This document shows, piece by piece, positions 62,646 through 64,000 of a DNA stretch of 64,000 nt. Source of the stretch: Maribacter algarum (ex Zhang et al. 2020). Its GTDB lineage: Bacteria > Bacteroidota > Bacteroidia > Flavobacteriales > Flavobacteriaceae. The first letter of the stretch is position 1; each line of letters begins with the position of its first letter. The notes below the pieces were generated by a model. It had not been told where the DNA came from. It made no database searches and saw only the letters and a program-made list of their open reading frames with translations. Both the position numbers and the translations under genes were made by a program. The stretch lies in NCBI RefSeq assembly GCF_005885635.1, contig NZ_VATY01000001.1:1-64000 (forward strand), given 5' to 3'.

Positions 62646-62661
62646 ATTAAACTGGTTTAAT
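62646..62661. promoter_or_regulatory. 16-base palindrome upstream of the acyl-CoA dehydrogenase gene
   Basis: ATTAAAC-TG-GTTTAAT is perfectly symmetric in its seven-base arms and lies 52 bases before the ATG at 62594. It would suit a TetR-family or similar dimeric repressor. No such regulator gene is seen in the window, so this is a candidate only. Confidence 0.4.
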
Positions 62662-62822
62662 AAAGCTGTTGAAAAGTATGATTATAACTTCTGATATAAA
62701 AAGTAGGCTTTTACATCGGTTTTGTCAATATTTGGGGGTATATGGATGTATATTACATCTTAATAAAAAAGTTGTAGGTAATTTAACACAAACTACTTAA
62801 TTCAAAAATATAGTTTCTTCAA

Positions 62823-63014
62823 ATGAATGATAAAGACCAGGTAAAGAAACTAGAAAAACAAGTCAGAAAACTATCTGGACAATTAAAAAAATTACGGAGA
62901 CGGAATCGGGTAAATAAAAATATAAAAACTAGAGTAACCGGCTTTTTTAAAACCGTTATTGTTGGGCCTAGTTTGGAAAAAAGCATTCTGAAAATGAATT
63001 TGGCTTTGAATTAG
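62823..63014 (+). CDS. Small basic coiled-coil protein
   Basis: The 63-residue protein is strongly basic and has heptad-like leucine spacing (KKLEKQVRKLSGQLKKLRRR) and a C-terminal hydrophobic part. It could bind nucleic acid or form a helical oligomer. No family is recognised. It is on the plus strand, opposite to the catabolic cluster, and near a divergent intergenic region. Confidence 0.55.
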   Translation: MNDKDQVKKLEKQVRKLSGQLKKLRRRNRVNKNIKTRVTGFFKTVIVGPSLEKSILKMNLALN

Positions 63015-63154
63015 TGAAAATCAAAGATAGAGTGAGTATGACCAAAAAGAATAGACTTCCGTAAGGTTGGGAATTGAAATCATCCCCTAGCGAAGCTCAC
63101 AAACAAGAAAAACACAAGCCGCCATAACAACAAACACATAATCCAATAAAATAA

Positions 63155-63889
63155 ATGGGATGGAAATCATCAATAATACTGGTAAATACTGATATAGAAG
63201 TCAACGAAATTGAGCTATTGGAACGTTTGGGTTTTAATAAAATCAAAGCGACAGAGAAAGAATCTTTTGAAGTTGCGATTCATCCCAATGACAATCAGGT
63301 CTATATTGGTCGGTACAAGGGAAATTTAATCATCTGTACCCAAGAGCTACCCCTTACTTTTTTAGAAGAAACCATATCGAAAGGAGAAAAAGAGCTAGCA
63401 AGTTATTTTCCAAACACTGAAATCTGCTCACTTGTACTGCATAGCGTAGTTAATTTATGGGGTTACGCCATTTCAAAAAATGGACATAAAATGAGAGTAA
63501 GAGCCGGCAGCTCAGAAGATGGAACTTTTGCCGAATACGGTGAACCTTTAGAAGAAGAACTTGAACTGCTATCAAAATCAAAGATTGATGAAAATGGAAA
63601 CAGAGTCTATCAACTAGACGATTTTCCTAATGAAGTTTTTGAAGAAGACCAAGTCGGTGAAAATTTTGTTTTTAACATCTCAAAAAGATATTTCGGAGAA
63701 AGACTTGATGCTGCTGATGACTTATTGTTTGAGACAGAATTAAATGGGTATTCCGTTAATACCTCATCATTAAGTAGGCGAGAAAATACGAATCAAGAAA
63801 GGAAACCTAATAAATGGGTTATCTATTTACTGATAGCCGCTGCCATTATTATTTTTAGAATACTTAGAAAAACTTTTTTTAGTGATTGA
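63155..63889 (+). CDS. Hypothetical protein with C-terminal membrane anchor
   Basis: The 244-residue protein begins MGWKSSIILVNTDIE and has an acidic middle (EEELELLSKSKIDENG). A single hydrophobic segment lies at the end (KWVIYLLIAAAIIIFRILRK), so it is probably tail-anchored with its body in the cytoplasm. The family is uncertain. It ends 111 bases before the window end, and no further gene is visible. Confidence 0.6.
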   Translation: MGWKSSIILVNTDIEVNEIELLERLGFNKIKATEKESFEVAIHPNDNQVYIGRYKGNLIICTQELPLTFLEETISKGEKELASYFPNTEICSLVLHSVVNLWGYAISKNGHKMRVRAGSSEDGTFAEYGEPLEEELELLSKSKIDENGNRVYQLDDFPNEVFEEDQVGENFVFNISKRYFGERLDAADDLLFETELNGYSVNTSSLSRRENTNQERKPNKWVIYLLIAAAIIIFRILRKTFFSD

Positions 63890-64000
63890 TAATCAAATCT
63901 CCACCACTGGTACTCGTCTTCCTTTAGATAGGGCATCTGCAAGTAAATATTTTAGAAAATGAAGCTAATTCCATCCAGAAAAATAGAATTGTATACTTCT

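Noticed and set aside
1-64000. CRISPR array, rRNA genes, insertion sequences
   Set aside because: No regularly spaced direct repeats with unique spacers, no rRNA-like stretches and no transposase-like reading frame were seen.

Overview
The window looks like chromosomal DNA of a marine member of the Flavobacteriaceae (Bacteroidetes). This is inferred from low G+C, many lipoproteins and TonB-type surface proteins, type IX secretion (T9SS) sorting domains, a PorP/SprF protein next to a gliding-motility-type adhesin, ECF sigma/FecR/TonB receptor signalling, and promoters of the TTTG / TAnnTTTG kind. I see no rRNA, intact tRNA, CRISPR array, transposase or integrase. A genus cannot be named from the sequence alone.

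Layout. 0.4-3.9 kb is an AT-rich accessory stretch of very small genes. A nearly identical 17-base sequence (AAAGTTCAAATAAAGGA) recurs between gene ends and the next starts, in minus orientation from 414 to 1874 and in plus orientation at 3614 and 3843. It resembles a gene-cassette array without classical attC sites, and I regard it as the most novel structure here. 4.2-6.8 kb carries a T9SS-exported metzincin protease and a lipoprotein. 7.4-9.0 kb is a mercury-type metal operon (ArsR regulator, MerT-MerP fusion, GDCCVxCSYG protein, VOC protein). 9.1-13.6 kb has VOC and Nudix genes and a polyamine operon (arginine decarboxylase, agmatinase, deoxyhypusine-synthase-like enzyme). 14.2-20.8 kb is an AraC regulator, an NTF2-like protein and a periplasmic molybdenum hydroxylase with one Fe-S subunit and two tandem large subunits. 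21.1-27.7 kb pairs two modular lipoproteins with a divergent sigma/anti-sigma/TonB-receptor set.

29.4-34.6 kb encodes a 1417-residue repeat adhesin with a type B T9SS signal, coupled to a PorP/SprF gene. 34.7-35.7 kb is a lone nuclease-like gene. 36.0-42.1 kb is a five-gene minus-strand operon: a short T9SS-sorted protein, an outer-membrane barrel, two paralogous tail-fibre-like proteins and a small secreted protein. 42.4-46.7 kb has a zinc-peptidase lipoprotein, an M20 peptidase and a lone gene with a phosphoribosyltransferase-like motif, which is a candidate conflict-system protein.

46.9-62.6 kb is mostly lipid and acyl-CoA catabolism on the minus strand: an acyl-CoA ligase; a YceI and intradiol-dioxygenase-like pair with a LytTR regulator; then a MaoC hydratase, SDRs, quinone and enone reductases, a single-glutamate enoyl-CoA isomerase, an APH-type kinase with a small DUF1330 neighbour, and two acyl-CoA dehydrogenases. 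The kinase plus dehydrogenase arrangement recalls ACAD10/11 and bacterial LvaABC, which process 4-hydroxyacyl-CoAs. Seven copies of a palindromic intergenic repeat are confined to this block. The window ends with two small unknown genes on the plus strand.
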